NCBI RefSeq assembly: GCF_014397115.1
Contig: NZ_CP060720.1
Coordinates: forward strand, 1,690,001 to 1,754,000
DNA: 64,000 nucleotides
Reading direction: 5' to 3'
From: Vagococcus carniphilus
Lineage (GTDB): Bacteria > Bacillota > Bacilli > Lactobacillales > Vagococcaceae
Within the stretch, counting starts at the first letter, position 1. Each line of letters opens with the position of its first letter. Shown here one piece after another: positions 33,284-41,502 of the stretch. The notes beneath the pieces were generated by a model that did not search any database, was not told the DNA's origin, and saw only the letters and a program-made list of their open reading frames with translations. Both the position numbers and the translations under genes were made by a program.

Positions 33284-34509
33284 GATTTAGAGAAGCACTA
33301 ATTATTTTTGTCGGTATCAGTTTAATGGTTTTTGGAATTAGTTATTTCATTTACCGTTACATTTTCAAGAAAGATTTGAAAAATTGGAAACTTAACGTAT
33401 TCATGATTGTCGTTACCCTTTCAGGAACAGGTCTTTTCCTTCCTCAAACCATTAATTATGTGATGGAGAAAAAAGGAATTATAAAAAATGAAAATGTTGA
33501 GTATGTAAGTGGGAAAAAAGTTGTTAGTCATGCAAATGCACGCGAAAGACTTGTTTTACCAACTGCTTATGACACAATTGAAAATACTCACCCGTCTGTC
33601 ATTAGTTTCCCAGAAAAATGGAATGGTTATAAATACTGGATGGCAATCACTGCCTATCCTCAAGGAAAAGCTGTATACGAAAATCCACATATTTTTAAAT
33701 CAAATGATTTACTTGAATGGATTCCAGACGAGCAAAATCCATTAGATGAGCCAAAATCAGAGAAATTTAATGGAGAAGTCCCCTTACAATATGACTCTGA
33801 TACCAATATCATTTACAACAAAGAAGAAAATCGTCTTGAGATGTTTTGGCGCTACGTTGATGATATTAAAGGTGACGTAATTGTTTATCGTATGACTACT
33901 AAAGATGGAGTTACTTGGACTGATAAAGAAGTTGCTTATAAAGCAAAACGTGATAAAGGAGACTGGTTATCTCCTGCCTTCTACAAAGATGAAAATGGCT
34001 ATCAAGTTTGGTATGTTGCAAATGGTTATAGAATTTGGCATAGAACAAGTAAAGATGGTTTCAAATGGAGTGCTCCAACTGAAACTAAAATGAAATATTC
34101 GAATGCTGATAACATGAAACATTGGCATCTAGATGTCCAAAAAACTGATTTAGGCTTTGAAACAGTGGTTTCTGGCTATGAAGATGATGGAACAAATAAC
34201 CTATCTCTACGTCACGTTATGAACCTTTACTACTCTAAATCAAAAGATGGTAAAACTTGGGATGATTTAGAACCAATTATCTTCCCTTCAAAAGACAAAC
34301 ATCAATTTGATGGTAAAGGCTTGTATAAGAGTGCTTTGTTAAAAGAAAATGGTAAATACTATGTATTTTATAGTGGTATTGGTTTTGATGAAACTCGTGG
34401 TATTGGCCTTTCATATGGAAAAGACATCCATAATTTAAAAGGTTTGAACTATTCAGATACATCTGACTTGTTAAAAGACAAAAAAGAAAAAACAGATTCA
34501 TCAAAATAA
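33280..34509 (+). CDS. Membrane-anchored GH43-like beta-propeller protein
   Basis: 409 residues. Two N-terminal membrane helices (about 7-27 and 37-58), then an extracellular region with repeated blades of the type seen in five-bladed glycoside hydrolases (HPSVISFPEKWNGYKYWMAITAYP, WLSPAFYKDENGYQVWYVANG, SKDGKTWDDLEPI, GKYYVFYSGIGFDETRGIGL). The TSKDGFKWS/TKDGVTWT motifs resemble BNR/GH43 blades. A catalytic triad cannot be assigned, so carbohydrate binding or hydrolysis of cell-wall or host glycans is only possible. Start overlaps the rqcH stop; GGAGG 6 nt upstream. Ends at a terminator. Confidence 0.75.
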   Translation: MRFREALIIFVGISLMVFGISYFIYRYIFKKDLKNWKLNVFMIVVTLSGTGLFLPQTINYVMEKKGIIKNENVEYVSGKKVVSHANARERLVLPTAYDTIENTHPSVISFPEKWNGYKYWMAITAYPQGKAVYENPHIFKSNDLLEWIPDEQNPLDEPKSEKFNGEVPLQYDSDTNIIYNKEENRLEMFWRYVDDIKGDVIVYRMTTKDGVTWTDKEVAYKAKRDKGDWLSPAFYKDENGYQVWYVANGYRIWHRTSKDGFKWSAPTETKMKYSNADNMKHWHLDVQKTDLGFETVVSGYEDDGTNNLSLRHVMNLYYSKSKDGKTWDDLEPIIFPSKDKHQFDGKGLYKSALLKENGKYYVFYSGIGFDETRGIGLSYGKDIHNLKGLNYSDTSDLLKDKKEKTDSSK

Positions 34510-34512
34510 ATG

Positions 34513-34557
34513 AATACTCAACTAATCGACAAAATAAGATTAGTTGAGTATTTTTTT
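34513..34557 (+). terminator. Rho-independent terminator
   Basis: Perfect 15-bp stem AATACTCAACTAATC / GATTAGTTGAGTATT with 10-nt loop and T-tract. Confidence 0.88.
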
Positions 34558-34708
34558 ATTCTTTATTCAAACTATTCATTATTACCGAATATTTATTTAA
34601 TTCTAACTTGATTATCATTTTATGAGTATTTGATAAGTTTTAGATTGTTTTCTGGTGAATTAATCTTTATTATTAGTCAGGTATTAAAAAATAAGGAGTG
34701 ATTTATTT

Positions 34709-36139
34709 ATGAGTAGTTCTAAACAACTACGATGGTATAATGTTGCCATCATTGCCTTTGTTTCAGTATGGGGGCTTGGAAACGTTGTTAACAACTATGC
34801 AACACAAGGTTTATCCGTTATCGTATCATGGATATTAATAATGGCTCTCTACTTTGTTCCATACGTATTAATCGTTGGACAATTAGGTTCTGTTTTTAAA
34901 GATAGTACTGGCGGTGTAAGTAGTTGGGTAAAAAATACAACAACTAAACGTATCGGTTATTTTGCAGCATGGACTTATTGGGTAGTACATATTCCCTACC
35001 TAGCGCAAAAACCACAAGGAATTATCATTTCCATCAATTGGATTTTAAAACAAAATGGTGATTTCATTAACACAGGAAATGCAACTGTTATTGCTTTAAT
35101 TGGTCTTGTTATTTTCTTATTCTTCCTATGGATTTCTTCTAAAGGTTTAACAACCTTAAAGACGATTGGTGGATTAGCTGGGACTGCCATGTTTATCATG
35201 TCATTATTATTTATTGTATTAGCTGTTTCAGCCCCTGCGATTACTGGAGCAACTTTTGCAACTCCAGACATGGGAAATATTAAATCATATTTGCCAAAAT
35301 TTGATTTTGCTTATTTTACAACCATTTCAATGTTGGTATTTGCTGTTGGTGGAGCTGAAAAGATCTCACCTTACGTAAATGACACTAAAAACGCTTCTAA
35401 GGAGTTTCCTAAGGGAATGCTAGTCTTAGCTATCATGATTGCGGTTTGCGCGATTCTAGGCTCATTTTCAATGGGTATGCTCTTTGATAGCAATAATGTT
35501 CCAAATGATTTAATGGCCAATGGTGCTTATGAAGCATTTGGAAAACTAGGAGCTTACTATAAAGTTGGTAACTTCTTTGTTATTGTCTACGCAATCGCTC
35601 AAATGTTAGCACAAATTTCAGCCCTTGCTTTTTCAATCGATGCACCTCTTAAAATTTTATTAGCTGATTCTGATAAAGAGTTTATTCCAGAAAGCTTCTC
35701 AAAAACAAACAGCAAAGGAACACCTGTTAAAGGCTATATCTTAACTGGTGTATTAGTAAGTATTTTAATTATTGTTCCAGGGCTTGGTATTGAGAATATG
35801 AATGAAAACTACAAGTGGCTATTAAACCTTAACTCAATCGTTATGCCACTTCGTTATTTATGGGTATTCTTTGCTTATATGATGATAAATAAAATGCATA
35901 AAGATTTTGATTCAGATTATAAATTTATTAAGAATCCTAAGGTTGGTTATGTTGTTGGACTTTGGTGCTTCTTGTTTACAGCTTTTGCTTGTATTTTAGG
36001 TGCTGTACCTAAAATTCCTTATGCTGATAATCCAAAAGCATTCATCTTCCAATTAATCATGAATATTTTAACACCTATTGTCTTAATTGGTTTAGGCGTT
36101 ATCTTCCCTATTCTTGCAAGAAAAGCACAAAATAAGTAA
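34709..36139 (+). CDS. APC-superfamily amino acid permease (glutamate/GABA antiporter-like, YjeM type)
   Basis: 476 residues, twelve predicted membrane segments. N-terminal LRWYNVAIIAFVSVWGLGNVVNNY is the usual APC helix-1 motif with unwound Gly region; the central FAVGGAEKISPYVNDTKNASKEFPKG matches APC helix 6 and following loop. Close in pattern to YjeM/GadC-like transporters; substrate unknown. AAGGAGTG site 8 nt before ATG. Downstream, its presumed terminator is split by IS copy 1 (AAATAAGAA to the left, TTCTTATTT plus T-tract to the right of the element). Confidence 0.85.
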   Translation: MSSSKQLRWYNVAIIAFVSVWGLGNVVNNYATQGLSVIVSWILIMALYFVPYVLIVGQLGSVFKDSTGGVSSWVKNTTTKRIGYFAAWTYWVVHIPYLAQKPQGIIISINWILKQNGDFINTGNATVIALIGLVIFLFFLWISSKGLTTLKTIGGLAGTAMFIMSLLFIVLAVSAPAITGATFATPDMGNIKSYLPKFDFAYFTTISMLVFAVGGAEKISPYVNDTKNASKEFPKGMLVLAIMIAVCAILGSFSMGMLFDSNNVPNDLMANGAYEAFGKLGAYYKVGNFFVIVYAIAQMLAQISALAFSIDAPLKILLADSDKEFIPESFSKTNSKGTPVKGYILTGVLVSILIIVPGLGIENMNENYKWLLNLNSIVMPLRYLWVFFAYMMINKMHKDFDSDYKFIKNPKVGYVVGLWCFLFTAFACILGAVPKIPYADNPKAFIFQLIMNILTPIVLIGLGVIFPILARKAQNK

Positions 36140-36148
36140 AAATAAGAA

Positions 36149-36173
36149 GAGGCTGACCCAAAAGTCTCTTAAA
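36149..36173. repeat. IS copy 1 left inverted repeat
   Basis: 25 bp from GAGGCTGACCC to CTCTTAAA, matching the reverse complement of the right end (37925-37949) with one mismatch. Confidence 0.85.
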
Positions 36174-36179
36174 TAAAAT

Positions 36180-36219
36180 AAAAGGAACAGAATCTTTTTA
36201 CGATTTTGTTCCTTTTTTT
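36180..36219 (+). terminator. Terminator inside the IS left end (copy 1)
   Basis: AAAAGGAACAGAATC / GATTTTGTTCC stem with 7-nt loop and T7, upstream of the transposase. It would block read-in transcription from outside. The same structure is at 53311-53354 in copy 2. Confidence 0.75.
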
Positions 36220-36286
36220 GACGAAAAAAATAGCACTATCCTTTATAATTAAAGCGTCTAAACCAAATCAAAAGGGAGTGCTATTT

Positions 36287-38014
36287 ATGTATAAAAATTA
36301 TAACATGAAACAAGTTACATTATCACTAGATTTAGAAATTTATTTAGAAAAAAACGACATCGCTTTCGCGATTAATGAATTAGTAGAGAGTATTCCAAGT
36401 CACGTTTTTTCTGTTTTTGATCATCAAATGGGAACCTCATCTTACGACCCAAGAATGATGTTGAAACTTATTTTATGTGGCTACACACAGTCAAATTTTT
36501 CTGGTAGAAAAATTGAAGCGATGACTAAAGATAGTATTCGTACTAGATGGTTGACTCAATCACAATTTCCTAACTTCAGAACCATTAATCGTTTTCGAGT
36601 GAATCCTTTGGTTCAGCCGATTCTTCAAGAGTGTTTTATTCAATTTAGAAATCAATTAGTTTCGCAGAAATTGATTGAAGAAGATGCTATTTTTATTGAT
36701 GGGACCAAATTAGAAGCTAATGCCAATAAATATAGTTTTGTTTGGAGAAAGAGTACGACCAGATTTGACGATTCTCTAACAGAAAAATCAAAAATATATT
36801 ATAAACAATTAGTCAAAGAAAAAATCATTCCGTCGATTCATAATGAAGATGAGGAATGGGATGATAAACAGTTGAATCTCATTGCCGATTCTATTGAAAC
36901 TAAAGTATCTGAGTTGACTGAACAAATAGATGATACAGAAGACGTTACACTTAGAAAAGAACTCCGTCGTCAAAGAAAGGAACCTAAAAAAGCCTTAAAG
37001 GCTTTTCGAGAATTCAGTGATAGGAAGAAAAAATATAAGCAACAATATCAGATTTTTAAAGAGAGAAATAGTTTTTCAAAAATAGATATGGACGCTACTT
37101 TTATGAGAATGAAGGAAGATCATATGATGAATGGTCAACTGAAACCGGCATACAATATCCAAATCGCAACCAACAATCAATATGTTCTAGCTTATGATAC
37201 TTTTTCAAATCCAACAGATTTTAAAACGATGATTCCCTTTTTGACCACTATCAAAGAATCTTATTTTGAGTTACCTAATTATATTGTAGCTGACGCCGGT
37301 TATGGAAGTGAAGAAAACTATCAAGCCATCTTGGATGATTTTGAGAGAACACCATTAATCACCTACACTATGTATCAAAAAGAACAGACCAAAAAATATA
37401 AACAAAACCCATTCATTACTAATAATTGGAAATACAATGAATTAACAGATAGCTATACTTGTCCTAACAATAGAGAACTGCATTTTAGAAATTACTCTAC
37501 TCGCAATGATAAACAGGGATTTACAAAACAGTTAAAAATGTATGAATGTGAAACATGTATAGATTGCCCTGTCAGATCTTTGTGTACCCGAGCAAAAAGT
37601 AATAAAAGTAGAGTCATTAAAAAAAATGGTAACTGGGAATATTTTAAAGCTCACGCAAGAGAGCTTTTGAGCGATGATGTAACAGGAGCGATTTACCGTC
37701 GAAGAAAAATTGACGTAGAACCAGCCTTTGGAAACCTAAAGGCTAATTTGTCGTTCAATCGATTCTCGGTTAGAGGTCAAGATAAAGTAACACAGGAGTT
37801 AGGATTTGCCTTTATGGCTCTAAATTTGAGAAAATTAAGTAAATTTAGGAAGGATATAGACAGAAAAATAAGAAAAAACAAGAATTCCAAAATGATAAAC
37901 CTCATTTTAGAATTCTTGTTTTGTTTTAAGAGACTTTTGGGTCAGGCTCTTCTTATTTATTTTTTAAAACGTAAAAAAACACTAGAGGCAATCTCTAGTG
38001 TTCGAAAAAGTTAA
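36287..38014 (+). CDS. IS1182-family transposase, copy 1
   Basis: About 575 residues from ATG 36287 (GGGAG 8 nt upstream; the longer frame from 36206 starts inside the terminator). DDE-type transposase with DUF772-like N-terminal domain (SSYDPRMMLKLILCGYTQSNFSGRKIE), catalytic Asp in IFIDGTKLEAN, Asp in IVADAGYGSEENY and Glu in RRRKIDVEPAFGNLKANLSFNRFS. The four-Cys cluster CETCIDCPVRSLCTRA is typical. No stop codon occurs before the IS end at 37949; the last ~21 residues are read from host DNA. Confidence 0.9.
   Translation: MYKNYNMKQVTLSLDLEIYLEKNDIAFAINELVESIPSHVFSVFDHQMGTSSYDPRMMLKLILCGYTQSNFSGRKIEAMTKDSIRTRWLTQSQFPNFRTINRFRVNPLVQPILQECFIQFRNQLVSQKLIEEDAIFIDGTKLEANANKYSFVWRKSTTRFDDSLTEKSKIYYKQLVKEKIIPSIHNEDEEWDDKQLNLIADSIETKVSELTEQIDDTEDVTLRKELRRQRKEPKKALKAFREFSDRKKKYKQQYQIFKERNSFSKIDMDATFMRMKEDHMMNGQLKPAYNIQIATNNQYVLAYDTFSNPTDFKTMIPFLTTIKESYFELPNYIVADAGYGSEENYQAILDDFERTPLITYTMYQKEQTKKYKQNPFITNNWKYNELTDSYTCPNNRELHFRNYSTRNDKQGFTKQLKMYECETCIDCPVRSLCTRAKSNKSRVIKKNGNWEYFKAHARELLSDDVTGAIYRRRKIDVEPAFGNLKANLSFNRFSVRGQDKVTQELGFAFMALNLRKLSKFRKDIDRKIRKNKNSKMINLILEFLFCFKRLLGQALLIYFLKRKKTLEAISSVRKS
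37972..38004 (-). terminator. Terminator of cspA
   Basis: In the minus-strand RNA AACACTAGAG / CTCTAGTGTT with a 5-nt loop and T7, 15 nt past the cspA stop. Lies inside the read-through end of the copy 1 transposase frame. Confidence 0.8.
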
Positions 38015-38018
38015 CTAA

Positions 38019-38219
38019 TTAGTTTTTTTCAATGTTTGTTGCTTGAAGTCCACGTTGTCCTTCTTCTACGTCGAAAGTAACTGCTTGACCTTCTTCTAAA
38101 GTTTTGAATCCTTCACCTTGGATAGCTGAGAAGTGAGCGAATACGTCAGTTCCGTCTTCTTGAGTGATAAATCCAAATCCTTTTTCTGCGTTAAACCATT
38201 TTACTGTACCGTTAGCCAT
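38019..38219 (-). CDS. csp: Cold shock protein, CspA family
   Basis: 66 residues, the standard length. Single-strand nucleic acid binding OB fold with RNP1 KGFGFI and RNP2 VFAHF, start [21 protein letters not shown] chaperone, usually abundant. AGGAGG lies 9 nt before ATG. The 5' untranslated region can fold so that this site is partly paired (38229-38285). Own terminator at 37972-38004. Confidence 0.95.
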   Translation of the reverse strand: MANGTVKWFNAEKGFGFITQEDGTDVFAHFSAIQGEGFKTLEEGQAVTFDVEEGQRGLQATNIEKN

Positions 38220-38228
38220 GTGCTTTTC

Positions 38229-38285
38229 CTCCTATTGCGCATCTTTGTACGCGTATTATTGCAATAAATGTGACGCTTAATAGGA
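38229..38285 (-). promoter_or_regulatory. Structured 5' UTR of csp covering the ribosome site
   Basis: In the RNA, TCCTATT (38285-38279) can pair with AATAGGA (38236-38230), which overlaps the AGGAGG (38234-38229). An inner ATTGC/GCAAT pair extends the fold. Long structured leaders are usual for csp mRNAs; regulation by temperature is inferred. Confidence 0.5.
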
Positions 38286-38408
38286 GAATTATATATATAA
38301 ATAAATATTTTCCTAATACGAATCAAATTACTACACTAATTATTCTAACATAACAATATAGAGACTACAATCCTTTTATCCTATATATTTAAACAAAATA
38401 AATGATTT

Positions 38409-39035
38409 TTAGCGAATTTGATTGATTTTTTTTATAAAAGATTCTTTTCCATAAAAATCTTTATTTAAAAGCTCTGGAAAGATCTCATCAAAAAAATAAA
38501 TAACAGACGGTCGATGAGAAAAGCTCTGAATAGTTTGAACTGATTCAATAAACATATCCATATAAACTTCTTCTGGATTACTTTTAACAATCTCTTCAAA
38601 TGACTCATAAAGTAAATCAATTTTATCAGCTATGGCCAAAATCTCACCTTCTACTGTCTCATCTTTTCCTTCAAATAAACGTCGACGATAGATTTCTTGA
38701 AATTCTGTTGGGATTTCTTGTAAGATAAACTCTTCTGTCATTTTTTCTTCAACAATACTTAGCATGCCACGTAGTTCAGTGTTTGCATACTTCACTGGAG
38801 TTTTAATGTCTCCAATAAATCGCTCTGTATAATCATGATTTAAGGCTTTTTCATATAGAGATTTCCAATTAATCTCTACACCTTTCAACTCTTCAATATC
38901 TCCTAAAACTTGTGCAATAGATGCAACACGATAAGAGTGAGCTGCTACAGTGTGTTCCGTATACTTAAAGAAACCTGGTGCTCTAGAAATTTTTTCTAAG
39001 TTATTTAAACCTAATATAAATTCATTTAAACCCAT
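38409..39035 (-). CDS. HD-domain hydrolase, YfbR-like
   Basis: 208 residues. Metal-binding HD pattern: TEHTVAAHSYRVASIAQVLG (first His), ALNHDYTERFIGDI (HD), and IADKIDLLYESFEEI (late Asp). This is the YfbR / HD_3 group of 5'-deoxynucleotidase-like enzymes. AGGGGTGATAAC site before ATG 39035. Stands alone between csp and psiE on the same strand. Substrate not determined. Confidence 0.8.
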   Translation of the reverse strand: MGLNEFILGLNNLEKISRAPGFFKYTEHTVAAHSYRVASIAQVLGDIEELKGVEINWKSLYEKALNHDYTERFIGDIKTPVKYANTELRGMLSIVEEKMTEEFILQEIPTEFQEIYRRRLFEGKDETVEGEILAIADKIDLLYESFEEIVKSNPEEVYMDMFIESVQTIQSFSHRPSVIYFFDEIFPELLNKDFYGKESFIKKINQIR

Positions 39036-39101
39036 GTTATCACCCCTAAACTTTTAACTATAATATCATTTTTGATAAAAGTTGCAAGGAAAAAGAAAAA
39101 A

Positions 39102-39512
39102 TTATTTGTTTTTCTTACGTTCGATTTCTTTCTTTTTTATTAATTCAATAACATACAATACAATTGTTAGAATCAATATTGCCAAAGTCAAAATAATCGT
39201 TTGCACAGCATCATTATGAATAACTAATAACTGTCGTAAAATAGCTGTTATACTAATAATTACCAAATATTTAATTGGAATATTATGTGTGTCTTCAATA
39301 TATTTCACTATCATGACTATAAACTCAAATAACATAAAAAACGCTAAGATATAATCTGAAATAATTCCTAATGACCTTTCACTATTTGGCATAATGATCA
39401 CATTAAAAATCTCAACTAAATCCCGTGCCATATAAACAATAATCAATGTAGCTAGAGCGAATAAAAATAATTTTATAATACGATTCAACCAATTTTTATA
39501 CTTTTCTACCAT
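39102..39512 (-). CDS. psiE: PsiE-like membrane protein
   Basis: 136 residues, four membrane helices, with the family block LGIISDYILAFFMLFEFIVMIVKY and ILRQLLVIHNDAVQTIILTLAILIL. PsiE is a phosphate-starvation-inducible inner membrane protein of unknown function in E. coli; no Pho-box was identified here. GGGAGG 6 nt before ATG. Confidence 0.82.
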   Translation of the reverse strand: MVEKYKNWLNRIIKLFLFALATLIIVYMARDLVEIFNVIIMPNSERSLGIISDYILAFFMLFEFIVMIVKYIEDTHNIPIKYLVIISITAILRQLLVIHNDAVQTIILTLAILILTIVLYVIELIKKKEIERKKNK

Positions 39513-39581
39513 AAATGACCTCCCTTTAATCTTTTTTTATTTGTTAGAATTATCATATCTTTCTCTTTTTTTCTAGTCAAT

Positions 39582-39631
39582 AAAAAAGGCTAGATAGACA
39601 AATCTCACTTAAGAGGTTTATCCATCTAGCT
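39582..39631 (-). terminator. Terminator of the glycogen operon
   Basis: 14-bp stem (39589-39602 with 39617-39630, two G-T pairs) and T6 in the minus-strand RNA, just after the last gene of the operon. Confidence 0.82.
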
Positions 39632-39638
39632 TTGGTAT

Positions 39639-41486
39639 TTATTTTAAAAGTTGTTTTACTAAAAACAAATGGTGGCGCTTTGAAATAGTTAAACGAGGGA
39701 CATCAAATCGTTTAATAATCTCTGTTACAACTACTGGATCTAACTCATCGCACAACCAATTATCAATACTTAAATCTTTTTCAAAGTTACTAAAATTAAA
39801 GAAGCAAATACTTTCTTCTCCTTGGGTAAAACGATAAATAGCAAAAAGATTATCTTTGGTATGATATAAAAAGTGACACTCACCTGTTAGTAACGAATCA
39901 TGACTTCTTCTAATAGTTGCCCAATTTTGACAAACTTTCATTAATTCTTTGTTAGGAGTTTCCCAAGGGTAAAATCGGCGATTATCTGGATCTTTCTCAC
40001 CGTATAACCCAACTTCATCCCCGTAATAAATACAGGGCACTCCAGGAGTCATGAAAAGTAAAGCAAATGCTAATGCTACTTTTTGAAACGAACCATCACA
40101 CTCGCTTAATATTCTCTTTGTATCATGAGTTCCGATATTGTTAAAAAGATTATAATAGAAATAATCCGGATAATTCTCTTTCATCTCTAACATCTCTCTA
40201 GCGACATGTTGGATTGTTTTTCTTTCGTTAACTAAATCCAAGATCTGTTCTCGCAACGGATAATTCATCACCCCATGTAGAACTGGATGAGAGGCATACT
40301 CTTTACTCTCTCCATACGCAACTTTGTTAGAAGCATCTTCCCAGACTTCACCAATTAACACTTTCCCGTCTGTTTGATTAATATTTTTTCTAATGCCTTC
40401 CAAAAAGAAATTAGGCAATTCATCGGCTACATCTAAACGCCAACCATCAATGTTATATCTTTGCCAGAAGCTTAAAACACTGCCTGATTTACCATATATA
40501 AAATCTTGATAGCTCTTATTATGCTTATTTATTTCTGGTAAATCTGCTATTCCCCACCAAGACTCGTACTCATCAGGGTAATGTAAAAAAGTGAACCAAT
40601 CTCGATATTTAGAGTGCGGATTGCGATAAGCTCCTTCATGATCACCAAAAAGCCCTGAATAATTGAAATACTGACTATTTCGACCGACATGAGAAAAAAC
40701 ACCATCTAAAATAATACGAATACCGTTTTCATGAAGTGCATCAACTAATTCTTTGAATTCTTCATTCGTTCCAAGAACTGGATCAATATTAAAATAGTCA
40801 TTTGTGTCGTAACGATGATTACTGTTAGCTTCAAAAATAGGGTTTAAGTAAAGACCTGTTACTCCTAATTGATTGAAATAAGGAATCTTATTCTTAATCC
40901 CTTTTAAATTACCACCATAGAAATCCCATCTCTTTATATCACCTGATTCATCTTTGATATACATAGGTAAATCATTTTCAGTTCCATAAATAAACGTATT
41001 CGGTTTAGGTGAGTTGATTGTTTTATTTTCATTCCCATTAAAAAATCGATCTGGAAATATTTGATAAAAAATGCCTTGTTGATACCAATCAGGTGCTTGG
41101 TCATTTTCTTCATAGCAAGTTAATTGATACCACCTAATGCTAGCTTCATTGACATATTGATATCCTTCACCACTGTCTTTACTTTTTCCGTAATACAAAC
41201 AAAACTCTTGTCCTTCATGATTAATTGCCGTAATTTTAAAACAATACAAATACAAACCACTACCTTTTGATACTTGGTAGTGGTATTTATATTTATTGGT
41301 TTCATATGGCTTCATGGAGCATTCTTCAATTTCAACTTTTTCCCCTTGTTTTTTCACAATTAACGCTACAGACTTAATGTATTCCTCTGAATCAACTTTA
41401 ATATTAAAATTTACGGTTGAATTCATTTCAACTGCTCCAAAGGGCTGTTTAAATTTTTCTAACCACGAATTATATTGAATATCCAA
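39639..41486 (-). CDS. apu: GH13 alpha-glucosidase/neopullulanase-like enzyme (amylopullulanase of glg operon)
   Basis: 615 residues. N-terminal beta-sandwich (~1-125), then a GH13 barrel: region I DGVFSHVGRN, region II GWRLDVADELP (nucleophile Asp), region III LIGEVWEDAS (acid/base Glu), region IV NNIGTHDTKRI (transition-state Asp with NIGTHD). Cleaves alpha-1,4 and probably alpha-1,6 bonds in glycogen-derived dextrins, the place of apu/amy in lactobacillus glgBCDAP-apu operons. Start is TTG 41486 with GAGGTG 10 nt upstream. Last gene of the operon, 16 nt after glgP. Confidence 0.87.
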   Translation of the reverse strand: MDIQYNSWLEKFKQPFGAVEMNSTVNFNIKVDSEEYIKSVALIVKKQGEKVEIEECSMKPYETNKYKYHYQVSKGSGLYLYCFKITAINHEGQEFCLYYGKSKDSGEGYQYVNEASIRWYQLTCYEENDQAPDWYQQGIFYQIFPDRFFNGNENKTINSPKPNTFIYGTENDLPMYIKDESGDIKRWDFYGGNLKGIKNKIPYFNQLGVTGLYLNPIFEANSNHRYDTNDYFNIDPVLGTNEEFKELVDALHENGIRIILDGVFSHVGRNSQYFNYSGLFGDHEGAYRNPHSKYRDWFTFLHYPDEYESWWGIADLPEINKHNKSYQDFIYGKSGSVLSFWQRYNIDGWRLDVADELPNFFLEGIRKNINQTDGKVLIGEVWEDASNKVAYGESKEYASHPVLHGVMNYPLREQILDLVNERKTIQHVAREMLEMKENYPDYFYYNLFNNIGTHDTKRILSECDGSFQKVALAFALLFMTPGVPCIYYGDEVGLYGEKDPDNRRFYPWETPNKELMKVCQNWATIRRSHDSLLTGECHFLYHTKDNLFAIYRFTQGEESICFFNFSNFEKDLSIDNWLCDELDPVVVTEIIKRFDVPRLTISKRHHLFLVKQLLK

Positions 41487-41502
41487 TAACTATTTCACCT
41501 CT

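Larger units (their letters stand above)
36149..37949 (+). mobile_element. IS1182-family insertion sequence, copy 1
   Basis: 1801 bp bounded by 25-bp inverted repeats beginning GAGGCTGACCC (right end has GAGCCTGACCC, one mismatch). Flanks AAATAAGAA and TTCTTATTT are themselves an inverted repeat, so the element sits in the stem-loop terminator of the permease gene. About 98 percent similar to copy 2 by eye. Contains one transposase gene and hairpin terminators near both ends. Confidence 0.9.

Noticed and set aside
36206-36286. N-terminal extension of the IS transposase (also at 53339-53419)
   Set aside because: Starts within the IS left-end terminator hairpin; ATG 36287/53420 has a good SD.
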